NCBI GenBank assembly: GCA_023150295.1
Contig: JAKLLE010000021.1
Coordinates: 1-48,235 of the forward strand
Direction of reading: 5' to 3'
Length of the DNA: 48,235 bases
DNA from: Giesbergeria sp.
GTDB lineage: Bacteria; Pseudomonadota; Gammaproteobacteria; Burkholderiales; Burkholderiaceae_C
Under the pieces are notes generated by a model. The model did no database searches, was not told the origin of the DNA, and saw nothing but the letters and a program-made list of their open reading frames with translations. A program made the translations under genes and the position numbers. Shown piece by piece: positions 40,090-48,235 of this stretch. Within the stretch, counting starts at the first letter, position 1, and each line of letters opens with the position of its first letter.

Positions 40090-41058
40090 TCAAGACAGAC
40101 GCGAGACGCCAGGCAGTTCGCAGGCGTAGATGGCGTTGCGCAGGGCGGCAATGGCCTCGTAGCGCGTGAAGCTGCGACGCCAGGCCAGTACCACGCGGCG
40201 CATGGGCGGGGCGCTGCCGTCGGATTCGCGGATGGGCAGGTAGCAGATGTGCGGCTCGTCGCTCTTGCGGCGCCGCGCGGCGGTGGACTGCAGCGCGTCG
40301 CGCGGCACGGCCAGGCGCGGCACCAGGGTCACGCCCATGCCCGCGGCCACCATGTGCTTGATGGTCTCCAGCGACGAGCCTTCAAAGGTCTTGCGGATGC
40401 CTTCGGCGTTGCTGGCAAAGCGCGCAAACTCGGGGCAGACCTCCAGCACGTGGTCGCGAAAGCAATGCCCCGCGCCCAGCAGCAGCATGTTTTCGGCCTT
40501 GAGTTCGTGGGCCGACACGCTCTTGTGCTGCGCCAGCGGGTGGGTGCTGGGCACGGCGGCCATGAAGGGCTCGTCGTACAGCGGCGCAATGGCCAGCCCG
40601 GTGTCGGGGAAGGGCTCGGCCAGGATGGCGCAGTCGATCTCGCCGGTGCGCAGCATCTCCAGCAGCTTGACAGTGAAGTTCTCCTGCAGCATGAGCGGCA
40701 TTTGCGGCGTGCGCTTGATGGCGTGGCGCACCAGGTCGGGCAGCAGGTAGGGGCCGATGGTGTAGATCACACCCAGCGTGAGCACGCCTGCCAGCGGGTC
40801 CTTGCCGCGCTTGGCGATTTCCTTGATGGCGGCGGCCTGCTCCAGCACGCTTTGCGCCTGGCGCACGATTTCCTCGCCCAGCGAGGTGACGCTGACTTCA
40901 CTGGCGCTGCGCTCGAAGAGCTTGACGTCGAGCTCCTCTTCCAGCTTCTTGACGGCCACCGACAAGGTGGACTGCGATACATAGCATGCCTCGGCCGCGC
41001 GACCAAAGTGCTTTTCGCGCGCCACGGCAACGATGTATTTGAGTTCGGTGAGGGTCAT
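40090..41058 (-). CDS. oxyR: OxyR, hydrogen peroxide-sensing LysR regulator
   Basis: This 322-residue LysR-family activator has a winged helix at the N-terminus (about residues 1-60, MTLTELKYIVAVAREKHFGRAAEACYVSQSTLS) and a redox domain. Cys199 and Cys208 (GHCFRDHVLEVC) match the E. coli peroxide-sensing pair in both sequence and number. The start is ATG 41058; homology begins there. The adjacent dps gene is a likely target. No katG or ahpC is in the window. Confidence 0.95.
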   Translation of the reverse strand: MTLTELKYIVAVAREKHFGRAAEACYVSQSTLSVAVKKLEEELDVKLFERSASEVSVTSLGEEIVRQAQSVLEQAAAIKEIAKRGKDPLAGVLTLGVIYTIGPYLLPDLVRHAIKRTPQMPLMLQENFTVKLLEMLRTGEIDCAILAEPFPDTGLAIAPLYDEPFMAAVPSTHPLAQHKSVSAHELKAENMLLLGAGHCFRDHVLEVCPEFARFASNAEGIRKTFEGSSLETIKHMVAAGMGVTLVPRLAVPRDALQSTAARRRKSDEPHICYLPIRESDGSAPPMRRVVLAWRRSFTRYEAIAALRNAIYACELPGVSRLS

Positions 41059-41172
41059 GGGTTTCACAGTGTAAGCAAGCTGCACTTGCAGTGCCATCGC
41101 TGATCATGCCGCAGCGCAACAAATTGGCGCATGAATTCAGTGACGTGAACGCTGCGCCCACGACGCCTGCAA

Positions 41173-41312
41173 CCGGCGCGCCCCAGGCCAGGGCTCCCGC
41201 GCAAGGGCCACCCCGCCGCGCTGGGAGCGTCCCCTCTCCCCCTGCCCCTCTCCCACCAGGGGAGAGGGGGTAACACCTCCCCTCCCCCCTCGCGGGGTAG
41301 GGGTCGGGGGAG
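41173..41312 (+). repeat. R1 dispersed 3'-end repeat, copy B, with CT/GA-rich hairpins
   Basis: The 55-base R1 module (41173-41227) lies between oxyR and the recG stop codon. It is followed by CCCCTCTCCC-ACCAG-GGGAGAGGGG (41245-41269, perfect 10-bp stem) and a second pyrimidine/purine block to about 41318. The 291-base spacer holds no gene. Confidence 0.75.
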
Positions 41313-41349
41313 AGGGGGTGCCAAAGGCGCCACAAGGGGATGCGTCATC

Positions 41350-43530
41350 TCAGGCTTTGAGGTAGTCCTGCCGCCCCCCCAGCCAGCGCGCCACATGCTG
41401 GCGGGCGAGGTCGGGGTGGTGGTCCAGCATGGCGGGCGCCAGGGCGCGGGCCCATTCGAGCAAGGCGGTGTCGATGGCCAGGTCGGCAAAGCGCAGCAGC
41501 GCATCGCCCGACTGGCGCGCGCCCAGGAATTCGCCGGGGCCGCGGATTTCCAGGTCGCGCCGGGCGATCTCGAAGCCGTCGTTGGTTTCCTGCATGGCGC
41601 GCAGGCGTTCCTTGGCGGTTTCGCCCACGCGGCCGCTGTCATTGGTGGCGTAGAGCAGCACGCAAGCCGATGCCGCCGCGCCGCGCCCCACGCGCCCGCG
41701 CAGCTGGTGCAACTGCGACAGACCGAAGCGCTCGGCGTGCTCGATGACCATGAGCGAGGCATTGGGTACGTCCACCCCCACCTCGATCACAGTGGTGCTC
41801 ACCAGCACGCCCATCTGCCCGGCGCTGAACTGCGCCATCACGGCCTTCTTCTCGGCGGCAGGCATGCGCGAATGCAGCAGGCCCACGGTCACACCGGGCA
41901 GGGCCTCGCTCAGTGCAGCATGGGTGGCGGTAGCGTTGCTCAGGTCCATGGCCTCGCTCTCCTCGATGAGCGGGCACACCCAGTACACCTGCCGCCCGGC
42001 CGCCACCTGGGCACCGATGCGCGCGATCACCTCGTCCTTGCGGCTGTCGGCAATGAGCTTGGTGACCACGGGCGTGCGCCCAGGCGGCAGCTCGTCGATG
42101 ACCGACACGTCCAGGTCGGCGTAGTAGCTCATGGCCAGCGTGCGCGGGATGGGTGTGGCGCTCATCATCAGCATGTGGGGCTCCATAGGCATCAAGAGCC
42201 CCCACGCTCCGCCGCTGCGCGGGTCGCTGCCCCCCGAGGGGGCTGCATCGCCTTGGGGCGGCCCGGCGTCGATGCCCTCCGCGAGCTTGCGGCGCAGGGC
42301 CAGGCGCTGCAGCACGCCAAAGCGGTGCTGCTCGTCCACGATGGCCAGGGCCAAGTTCTTGAACCGTACCTGCTCCTGGATGACGGCGTGCGTGCCCACC
42401 ACCAGGGCGGCTTCGCCGCTGGCCACCTGGGCCAGCATGGCGGCGCGCTCCTTCTTCTTTTGCCCGCCCGCAAGCCAAGCCACACGCTGCCCGCGTGCCG
42501 CCAGCAGGGGTTCCAGCCAGCCCACGAGCTTGGCAAAGTGCTGCCCGGCCAGGATTTCGGTGGGCGCCATCAGCGCGCATTGCCAGCCGGCCTGCATGGC
42601 GTGGCAAGCCGCCAGCGCGGCCACCACGGTCTTGCCGGCGCCCACGTCGCCCTGCAGCAGGCGGTGCATGGGCACGGGGAGGGCCAGGTCGGCGGCAATT
42701 TCTTCGCCCACACGCTGCTGCGCGGCCGTGAGCGCAAACGGCAGTTGGGCCAGCAGTTGGGTGTGCAGCGGCGGATCGGCAGCACCTTCGTCTGCCGCAC
42801 GCAACACCGGCGCACGCAGGCGGTCGCGCTCGCGCCGGGCCTGCCATTGGGTGAGCTGCTGGGCCAGCAGCTCCTCGGCCTTGAGGCGCTGCCAGGCCGG
42901 GTGGCTATGGTCTTCGAGCGTTGCCAGTGCCACATCGGGCGCCGGGTGGTGCAAAAAGAATAGCGCCTCGCGCAGGCTGTACGGGCGCTGCAGGCCGTTT
43001 TGACCCATAAACCGCGCCACCGGCGCCTGGGCGCCAGGGGGCAGCGTTTCCGACAGGTCGGCGCGCTGCAGGGCCGTGGCAATGGCGCGGCGCAGGTAGG
43101 GCTGGGGCAGGCCTGCGGTGCTGGGGTACACGGGCGTCAGCGCCGTGGGCAGCTCGCCCCCGGCCACGCGGAACGCCGGGTGCAGCATCTGCCGCCCCCA
43201 GAAGCCGCCGCGCACCTCGCCCCGGATGCGCAGGCGCGCGCCCACGGCCAGTGTCTTGAGGTGCGAGGGGTAGAAGCTGAAGAAGGTCAGCTCGCAGGTG
43301 CCGGTGCCGTCGTCCACCACCACCTTGAGCATGCGGCGCGGGCGCAACTGCACCTCGCTGTGGGTCACCGTGGCCTCGATCTGCACTGTGTCTCCGTCGC
43401 GCGCGTTGCGCAGCGGGGTGATGCGGGTCTCGTCCTCATAGCGCAGCGGCAGGTGCAGAGCCAGATCGATGTCGCGTAACAGCCCCAGCTTGCGCAGGGC
43501 TTGCTGGGCGGGACTGGGGGTGGCAGGCAT
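41350..43530 (-). CDS. recG: RecG, ATP-dependent DNA helicase, with in-frame repeat insertion
   Basis: This 726-residue helicase regresses stalled forks and branch-migrates Holliday junctions. An N-terminal wedge/OB domain (about residues 35-120) precedes the motor: Walker A GDVGAGKT (294-301), DEQH (399-402) and SATPIPRTL (457-465). Residues about 421-445 (DAGPPQGDAAPSGGSDPRSG, then GAWGL) interrupt the usual link between ALRRKLAEG and PHMLMMSATP, and are encoded by a repeat-like GC-rich block at 42197-42270. The frame stays open. The start is uncertain: ATG 43530 gives the usual N-terminus but has no strong ribosome site; ATG 43548 is an alternative. Confidence 0.94.
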   Translation of the reverse strand: MPATPSPAQQALRKLGLLRDIDLALHLPLRYEDETRITPLRNARDGDTVQIEATVTHSEVQLRPRRMLKVVVDDGTGTCELTFFSFYPSHLKTLAVGARLRIRGEVRGGFWGRQMLHPAFRVAGGELPTALTPVYPSTAGLPQPYLRRAIATALQRADLSETLPPGAQAPVARFMGQNGLQRPYSLREALFFLHHPAPDVALATLEDHSHPAWQRLKAEELLAQQLTQWQARRERDRLRAPVLRAADEGAADPPLHTQLLAQLPFALTAAQQRVGEEIAADLALPVPMHRLLQGDVGAGKTVVAALAACHAMQAGWQCALMAPTEILAGQHFAKLVGWLEPLLAARGQRVAWLAGGQKKKERAAMLAQVASGEAALVVGTHAVIQEQVRFKNLALAIVDEQHRFGVLQRLALRRKLAEGIDAGPPQGDAAPSGGSDPRSGGAWGLLMPMEPHMLMMSATPIPRTLAMSYYADLDVSVIDELPPGRTPVVTKLIADSRKDEVIARIGAQVAAGRQVYWVCPLIEESEAMDLSNATATHAALSEALPGVTVGLLHSRMPAAEKKAVMAQFSAGQMGVLVSTTVIEVGVDVPNASLMVIEHAERFGLSQLHQLRGRVGRGAAASACVLLYATNDSGRVGETAKERLRAMQETNDGFEIARRDLEIRGPGEFLGARQSGDALLRFADLAIDTALLEWARALAPAMLDHHPDLARQHVARWLGGRQDYLKA
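42197..42270 (+). repeat. R3 repeat-like block inside recG
   Basis: The block contains the palindromes CCCCCCGAGGGGGC and CCGCTGCGCGG with flanking GCATCGCC and GGGGCGGCCCGGC. I recognise this sequence type as a common intergenic repeat of Comamonadaceae genomes. No second copy is in this window, so the assignment rests on memory and on its gap-like place in RecG. Confidence 0.6.
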
Positions 43531-43628
43531 CGGATTACGGCAGTGCATCAACACAGTAGGGGGGAAAAAGGCTACCATGGACACAGACCTGTGTCTTTCT
43601 GTTACCTCTTCGCCCCTTTGTCCGAACC

Positions 43629-44909
43629 ATGCTCAAGCGCATCCGAGTCGAAGACCTGACCCTGGGCATGTACCTGCAGGAGTTCTGCGGCTCCTGGATG
43701 GATCACCCTTTTTGGCGCACCAAGTTCGTGCTGACCGATCCCAAGTACCTGGAGCGCATTCGCGCCACAGCGGTGGAGGAAGTCTGGATCGACATCTCGC
43801 GCGGCAAGGACGTCGCCCAAGGCAAGCCCTCGGTGACTCAGGAAGAAGACGAGATCCGCCGTGCGACGGACTTTGGCGAACTGGTGGCCATGCCCCCCCT
43901 CAAGGTGGTGGAGCCCGAGAAGCCCCCACCACCCATGCGCGACCTGCGCCCCACCACCACGCAGGCCGAACTGCACCGCGCCGCCCAGATCTGCAACCAG
44001 GCCAAGGAGGCCGTGGTTTCCATGTTCCAGGAAGCCCGCATGGGCAAGGCCGTGGACGCAGAATTCGCCTCCATCCTGGTGCAGGAGATTTCGGACTCGG
44101 TCACGCGCAACCCCGGCGCCCTCATCAGCCTCGCACGCCTGAAGACGGCCGACGAGTACACCTACATGCACTCGGTGGCCGTGTGCGCGTTGATGGTGGC
44201 GCTGGCACGCCAGATTGGCCTGAACGACGCCCAAACCCGCACCGCTGGCATGGCCGGACTGGTGCACGACCTGGGCAAGGCCGCCATTCCGCTGGCCGTG
44301 CTCAACAAGCCGGGCAAGCTCACCGACGAAGAGTTCGACTTGGTCAAGAGCCACCCCTTGGAGGGCTGGAAGATGCTCAAGGAGGGTTCCGGCGTCGAGG
44401 CCGCTGTGCTCGACGCCTGCCTGCACCACCACGAAAAATTGGACGGCACGGGTTACCCCGACCGCCTGGGCCACGACAAGCTCAGCACCATTGCCCGCAT
44501 GGCCGCCATCTGCGACGTGTACGACGCCGTCACGTCCGACCGGCCCTACAAGCGCGGCTGGGATCCGGCCGAATCCATCCGGCGCATGGCAGAGTGGACC
44601 AAGGGCCACTTGGACCCGCGCCTGTTCCAGGCCTTCGTCAAGAGCATTGGTATCTACCCCGTGGGCTCACTCGTGCGGCTCGAATCGGGCCGCATTGCCG
44701 TGGTGATGGAGCAGAACGTGGCGTCGCTCGTCACCCCCAAGGTCAAGGTGTTTTTCTCCACCAAATCCGACCTGCGCATTCCGCCCGAAGTCATCGACCT
44801 GTCTGTCGCGGGCACCGCCGACAAGATCGTGGCGCGGGAAGACCCCGACAAGTGGCGCTTCCCCGACCTCCACACTTTGTGGAGCGGCATCCGGGGCCAG
44901 CCCTGGTAG
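43629..44909 (+). CDS. HD-GYP domain protein, probable c-di-GMP phosphodiesterase
   Basis: This 426-residue protein has an N-terminal DUF3391 domain (about residues 1-110) and a C-terminal HD-GYP domain (about 165-370). The metal site HD is at residues 213-214 (LVHDLGK) and the GYP motif at 275-277 (LDGTGYPDRL), so it should hydrolyse c-di-GMP. No signal peptide is seen. It is convergent with the hemerythrin-GGDEF gene, 23 bases away. What DUF3391 senses is unknown. Confidence 0.92.
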   Translation: MLKRIRVEDLTLGMYLQEFCGSWMDHPFWRTKFVLTDPKYLERIRATAVEEVWIDISRGKDVAQGKPSVTQEEDEIRRATDFGELVAMPPLKVVEPEKPPPPMRDLRPTTTQAELHRAAQICNQAKEAVVSMFQEARMGKAVDAEFASILVQEISDSVTRNPGALISLARLKTADEYTYMHSVAVCALMVALARQIGLNDAQTRTAGMAGLVHDLGKAAIPLAVLNKPGKLTDEEFDLVKSHPLEGWKMLKEGSGVEAAVLDACLHHHEKLDGTGYPDRLGHDKLSTIARMAAICDVYDAVTSDRPYKRGWDPAESIRRMAEWTKGHLDPRLFQAFVKSIGIYPVGSLVRLESGRIAVVMEQNVASLVTPKVKVFFSTKSDLRIPPEVIDLSVAGTADKIVAREDPDKWRFPDLHTLWSGIRGQPW

Positions 44910-44932
44910 CGCCGCCACCTGCGCCTTTCACG

Positions 44933-46090
44933 TCAACCCGCAGCCATCTGCCAGCAATTGCGCCCTGCCGCCTTGGCGTGGTAGAGGGCGGCATCGGCGT
45001 CGGCCAGCATCTGGGCAGCACCGTCCTTGTGCGCGGGCATGCGCGCCACCGCGCCCACACTGACGGTGACATGCGCAGCCACGTCCGATGTCTTGTGCGC
45101 CAGCGCCAGCGCCGCCATCTGGGCCACCACGCGCGCTGCCACCACGGCGGTGCCCGAGGCATCGGTGTCGGGCAGGATCACGGCCAGCTCTTCGCCGCCG
45201 TAGCGTGCCACCAGGTCGGTGCTGCGCGGCAGTGCCTGTGCCACGGCACGCGCCACGGCCTGCAGGCAGGCATCGCCCGCCGGGTGACCGTAGCTGTCGT
45301 TGTAGCGCTTGAAGTGGTCCACATCGATGAGCAGCAAGCCCAGCGGCTGCTGGCGCCGCAGCGCGCTGGCGCAGGTGGCCTGCAAGCGGTCGTCAAAATA
45401 CCCCCGGTTGGCAATCTGCAGCAGGCCGTCGGTGCGTGCAAAGGCCTCCAGGCGGATGTTGGCCTGCTCCAGCTCGTGCGTGCGCTGCGCCACACGCTCT
45501 TCCAGCAAGGCATTGGCGCGCGCCAGCTCGGCGTTCTGCACCGACAGGACGTGGTAGAGGCGCCCCACCATGCGGATCAGCGCCTGCGTGCCTTGGTCAT
45601 GCACCTGCATCTCCTGCGCAAAGGCCTGCTCGGCAGACAGGCCCTGGGCCAGGCTGTCAAGCTGCCGCGCCATGGACTGATCAATGCCCAGAATGTGCAG
45701 CCCCAACCACGAGGCCAAAAAACCCACGAAAGATTGCGCCGGGTCTTGCAGCGCAGCGCGCGCGCGCCACATGGTGCCCACCTGGTCGATGAACTGCTGG
45801 TGCTGCTGGATGTGGCGCCGGACATGCCGCTCGTCCAGCCCGCTGCTGCGCATCAGCAGCTCCTCCTCGGCAAAGTGGTACTGGGCGTAGGTGAGCATGC
45901 GCTCGAAGGCCTGCTCCAACCCGGCGTCTTCGCCCGTGGCGTTGCAGTGCTGCAGCACCTCGCTGAGGTCGTTGAAGGTCTCGATCAGCATCTGGTGCTG
46001 GCTGTCCACGGCCTCCAGACCGGTGGTGAAGTTCTGATCCCAAACGAAGGTATCCACGGGCAACGCCTCCTGCAGCCTCTGTGCGGCCAT
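44933..46090 (-). CDS. Bacteriohemerythrin-GGDEF diguanylate cyclase
   Basis: This 385-residue protein joins an N-terminal hemerythrin domain (about residues 12-140) to a C-terminal GGDEF domain (about 215-380). All seven di-iron ligands are in place: His32, His72, Glu76, His93, His97, His132 and Asp137. The cyclase motif GGEEL is at 298-302, and an inhibitory RxxD site (RSTD, 289-292) lies five residues before it. It should make c-di-GMP in response to oxygen or redox state. ATG 46090 is the first start after which homology begins; the open frame upstream runs into queA. Confidence 0.9.
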   Translation of the reverse strand: MAAQRLQEALPVDTFVWDQNFTTGLEAVDSQHQMLIETFNDLSEVLQHCNATGEDAGLEQAFERMLTYAQYHFAEEELLMRSSGLDERHVRRHIQQHQQFIDQVGTMWRARAALQDPAQSFVGFLASWLGLHILGIDQSMARQLDSLAQGLSAEQAFAQEMQVHDQGTQALIRMVGRLYHVLSVQNAELARANALLEERVAQRTHELEQANIRLEAFARTDGLLQIANRGYFDDRLQATCASALRRQQPLGLLLIDVDHFKRYNDSYGHPAGDACLQAVARAVAQALPRSTDLVARYGGEELAVILPDTDASGTAVVAARVVAQMAALALAHKTSDVAAHVTVSVGAVARMPAHKDGAAQMLADADAALYHAKAAGRNCWQMAAG

Positions 46091-46190
46091 TCCAGCATAG
46101 TCCGCTTTGCCGCACAAGCAAGCCGGATTTGCCACAATCGCGCCCCACACGTTTTTTTCTTGGAACGGGCCTGTCCGGCCCTCAAGCCCC

Positions 46191-47306
46191 ATGACCGACC
46201 TGCCCACCAGCGCGCCGCGCACCTTCACCCTCAGCGATTTCGACTTCGCGCTGCCCCCCGAACGCATAGCCCAGCACCCTGCCTCCGAGCGCAGCGCCTC
46301 GCGCCTGCTCGATGGGCGCAGCCAGCCCCCGGTGGACCGCATCTTCAAGGACCTGCCCAGCCTGTTGCAGCCGGGCGACCTGTTGGTCTTCAACGACACC
46401 CGCGTCGTCAAGGCACGCCTCTTTGGTGAAAAGGCCAGCGGCGGCAAGTTGGAACTGCTGATCGAGCGCGTGCTCCCCAGCGGCCAGGGCAACGAGGTCG
46501 TGGCCCACATGAAGGTGAGCAAAAAGCCGCAAAGCGGCAGCACCATCCACATGGCCGGCGGGCGCAAGCGAGGCGGGTTTGACGCCACGCTGCTCTCGCG
46601 CTGGCCCGACGACAACGGCCCGCTGTTCCGCTTTGCGCTGCACGGCCCGGCGGGCGAGAGCCCCTGGGAACTGATGGAACGCCACGGCCACCTGCCGCTG
46701 CCGCCCTACATCGAACGCCAGCAGCACACCGGCGCCGACCCCAACGCCGACCTGGACAGCCAGCGTTACCAGACCGTCTTCGCCCGCGCGCCAGGCGCCG
46801 TGGCCGCGCCCACGGCGGCGCTGCATTTCGACGACGCCGTGCTGGCCGAGCTGGCGGCGCGCGGCATCGAGCGCGCCAGCGTCACGCTGCACGTGGGCGC
46901 GGGCACCTTCCAGCCCGTGAAGACGGAAAACCTGGCCGAGCACCAGATGCACAGCGAGTGGTACGAAGTGCCCCTGGCCACACTGGCGGCGCTGGAGCGC
47001 TGCCGCCAGCGCGGCGGGCGCGTGGTGGCGGTGGGCACGACCACGGTGCGCACGCTCGAATCCTGGGCGCGCTCGGGCCAGGCCAGCGGCGACACCAATA
47101 TCTTCATCACGCCGGGCTTCCGCTTCCAGGTGGTGGATGTGCTGCTGACCAACTTCCACCTGCCCAAGAGCACGCTGATGATGCTGGTGAGCGCTTTCGC
47201 GGGGTACGAGCCGGTGATGGCGCTGTACCGGCACTCCATCGCGCAGCAGTACCGCTTTTTCAGCTATGGCGATGCCATGCTACTGGAACGCCAGCAGTAT
47301 TCCTGA
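46191..47306 (+). CDS. queA: QueA, tRNA preQ1(34) S-adenosylmethionine ribosyltransferase-isomerase
   Basis: This 371-residue enzyme adds the cyclopentene ring precursor to preQ1 in tRNA during queuosine synthesis. Conserved segments include [54 protein letters not shown] and [13 protein letters not shown]. The length is close to E. coli (356). No tgt gene follows; the next gene is the PIN toxin on the other strand. Upstream spacing contains no strong ribosome site. Confidence 0.96.
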   Translation: MTDLPTSAPRTFTLSDFDFALPPERIAQHPASERSASRLLDGRSQPPVDRIFKDLPSLLQPGDLLVFNDTRVVKARLFGEKASGGKLELLIERVLPSGQGNEVVAHMKVSKKPQSGSTIHMAGGRKRGGFDATLLSRWPDDNGPLFRFALHGPAGESPWELMERHGHLPLPPYIERQQHTGADPNADLDSQRYQTVFARAPGAVAAPTAALHFDDAVLAELAARGIERASVTLHVGAGTFQPVKTENLAEHQMHSEWYEVPLATLAALERCRQRGGRVVAVGTTTVRTLESWARSGQASGDTNIFITPGFRFQVVDVLLTNFHLPKSTLMMLVSAFAGYEPVMALYRHSIAQQYRFFSYGDAMLLERQQYS

Positions 47307-47345
47307 AACGATAGCATTTAGCGCTTATTGGATAAGGGCTGGATG
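47306..47345 (-). repeat. R2 dispersed repeat, copy 4 (truncated)
   Basis: Read on the minus strand, the segment resembles copy 2 (GGCATCCAGC...ATAAGCGCTAAA) but lacks the second palindrome. It lies between the convergent queA and PIN-toxin genes, right at the queA stop codon. Confidence 0.55.
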
Positions 47346-47354
47346 CCGATTTGC

Positions 47355-47774
47355 CTAAATTTTTCTCCAGGCCAACAGAAATTCATCTGGCGGGAGCACC
47401 GGCACGATGGCACCAGAAAAGTCCCGCACGTTGCGCGTGACGATGACCTGCACATCTGCATGCCGTGCCGCCTCGTGCAACACCGCGTCCTCGTAGTCGG
47501 CAAAGCCTATGGCGAGCGCATCCGTCAGCACCAGCCGGGTAACCGGCGCCACGTCAAACAGGCGCAGCAGCGCATCGATGTGCCCCCGTGCGCGGCGGGC
47601 GTCCAGGGCGCGACTGGCCAGATAGAACAAGGTGGTCACCGTCGTGGCGCACAGAACACCACGCATCTCGCCCCGCTCCACCAGCGCCATCGCCTGGGCG
47701 GACGCATGCGCGTGGGGGGCGCGGTCGAGCAGCACGTCGAGCACCACGTTGGTGTCGAACAGCACGGCCTTCAT
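47355..47774 (-). CDS. PIN-domain toxin (VapC-like)
   Basis: This 139-residue protein is a PIN-domain ribonuclease. It begins MKAVLFDTNVVLDVLLDR with the first acidic residue Asp7; further acids are in DALAIGFADYEDAVLHEAA and near TRNVRDFS, the usual metal-binding pattern. VapC-type toxins cut tRNA or rRNA. ATG 47774 overlaps the stop of the antitoxin gene as ATGA, so toxin translation is coupled. The RNA target is unknown. Confidence 0.88.
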   Translation of the reverse strand: MKAVLFDTNVVLDVLLDRAPHAHASAQAMALVERGEMRGVLCATTVTTLFYLASRALDARRARGHIDALLRLFDVAPVTRLVLTDALAIGFADYEDAVLHEAARHADVQVIVTRNVRDFSGAIVPVLPPDEFLLAWRKI

Positions 47775-48028
47775 TGGTGCTTAGCCCGCAGGTGCTCGTA
47801 CCAGGCGCTTTCGTCCAGCGCCTCGGCGCCCTTGAGCGCACCGCGCAGCGACGCCACGACCGGCGGCAGGGGCGGCTCCTGCAACGGGTGCTGCGCGGCT
47901 ACGGGCTCATCGAGCTGAACAAAGTAGTCCGCCACCATCTGCGACAGCGACTTGCCATGGCTTAGCGCCCGCGCCTTGGCCTGCACGATCAGGCGCTCCT
48001 CCAGCCGTAGAGTCAGTTTGGTTTGCAT
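47771..48028 (-). CDS. Antitoxin of the PIN toxin (DUF6364-like)
   Basis: This 85-residue protein begins MQTKLTLRLEERLIVQAKARALSHGKSLSQMVADYF, a ribbon-helix-helix-like start seen in DUF6364 antitoxins, and ends in a likely toxin-binding tail (ALDESAWYEHLRAKHQ). It precedes and overlaps the toxin. A 7-bp inverted repeat upstream is a good candidate for autoregulation. Confidence 0.85.
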   Translation of the reverse strand: MQTKLTLRLEERLIVQAKARALSHGKSLSQMVADYFVQLDEPVAAQHPLQEPPLPPVVASLRGALKGAEALDESAWYEHLRAKHQ

Positions 48029-48045
48029 GGCGTGGGCTCCACGTA

Positions 48046-48076
48046 TGACGTATAAGTTAGGTAGAATTGTACGTCA
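48046..48076. promoter_or_regulatory. Probable operator of the toxin-antitoxin operon
   Basis: TGACGTA (48046-48052) and TACGTCA (48070-48076) form a perfect 7-bp inverted repeat with a 17-base A+T-rich spacer, just upstream of the antitoxin start. The arms are two turns or more apart, which fits two antitoxin dimers. The IS terminus begins only 20 bases farther upstream. Confidence 0.6.
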
Positions 48077-48096
48077 CCGCCCTCACGGTGTACATC

Positions 48097-48235
48097 GGCT
48101 TTGTTGCACAAAGCCAGTCCGCTGAGCTGGTAGCCTCGAGACATGAGTGAACCGAAGGGGTCCAAGGCCCGCTACAAGACCACCAACTGGGCAGAGTACA
48201 ACGCCGCGCTCAAAGCCCGAGGGTCGCTGACAATC
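48097..48235 (+). mobile_element. IS5-family insertion sequence, partial (right edge)
   Basis: The terminus GGCTTTGTTGCACAAAGCC at 48097-48115 and the following sequence match the left-edge copy except for two bases. The element faces away from the window. It sits upstream of the toxin-antitoxin operator. Confidence 0.85.
48143..48235 (+). CDS. IS5-family transposase, N-terminal fragment
   Basis: ATG 48143 opens a frame that runs off the right edge. The 31 residues seen (MSEPKGSKARYKTTNWAEYN, then AALKARGSLTI) match the left-edge fragment. The two-base differences between copies are silent or lie outside the frame. Confidence 0.8.
   Translation, partial: MSEPKGSKARYKTTNWAEYNAALKARGSLTI

Noticed and set aside
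41225-41318. A possible CRISPR-like or tandem array in the CT/GA-rich spacer before recG
   Set aside because: The units are imperfect inverted repeats, not equal-length direct repeats with unique spacers, and no cas gene is near.

Overview
The window looks like a chromosomal segment of a Comamonadaceae betaproteobacterium, most likely Acidovorax or a close relative. The grounds are the high G+C content, the protein families (SorAB, PhaM, betaproteobacterial ribosomal proteins, a glycerol ABC transporter operon) and short dispersed repeats of a kind I associate with this family. Both ends stop inside nearly identical copies of one IS5-family element, in opposite orientation with the transposases reading outward. 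The window is therefore probably an assembly contig broken at a repeated IS.

Layout. 0.3-3.3 kb: a sulfite dehydrogenase pair (sorA-sorB) divergent from a periplasmic binding protein fused to a rhodanese domain. 3.3-7.1 kb: a FIST sensor protein, the PHB-granule protein PhaM, a copper chaperone (PCuAC) beside a DUF2946 protein, and a small DksA/TraR zinc-finger protein. 7.2-16.5 kb: recC-recB-recD, coupled by 4-nt overlaps. 16.6-25.7 kb: a ribosomal protein run, transcribed right to left, rplN-rplX-rplE-rpsN-rpsH-rplF-rplR-rpsE-rpmD-rplO-secY-rpmJ-rpsM-rpsK-rpsD-rpoA-rplQ (spc plus alpha), then an initiator tRNA and a terminator. A near-consensus promoter lies just past the glpD stop codon, and no S10-operon genes precede rplN.

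25.7-35.9 kb: a complete glycerol uptake and catabolism locus. glpS-glpT-glpP-glpQ-glpU-glpV-glpD run leftward and glpR-glpK rightward from a shared control region that holds three 10-bp-phased repeats. Glycerol enters through the ABC transporter, GlpK phosphorylates it, GlpD oxidises it and GlpR presumably represses. 35.9-41.1 kb: proC, ubiA, a CYTH-CHAD protein, a dps gene with a one-base frameshift at its start, and oxyR with the canonical Cys199/Cys208 pair. 41.3-48.2 kb: recG, a convergent c-di-GMP pair (HD-GYP protein and hemerythrin-GGDEF protein), queA, a PIN-domain toxin with its antitoxin, and the second IS copy.

The most unusual signal is the behaviour of short dispersed repeats. 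Two families recur between genes here: R1 (3 copies, always 3' of a gene) and R2 (3 intergenic copies plus one inside a gene). The fourth R2 copy lies inside recC, and a third repeat-like block, R3, lies inside recG just before the SATP helicase motif. Both keep the reading frame open and add about 20-25 residues, so two recombination proteins appear to carry translated intergenic repeats.
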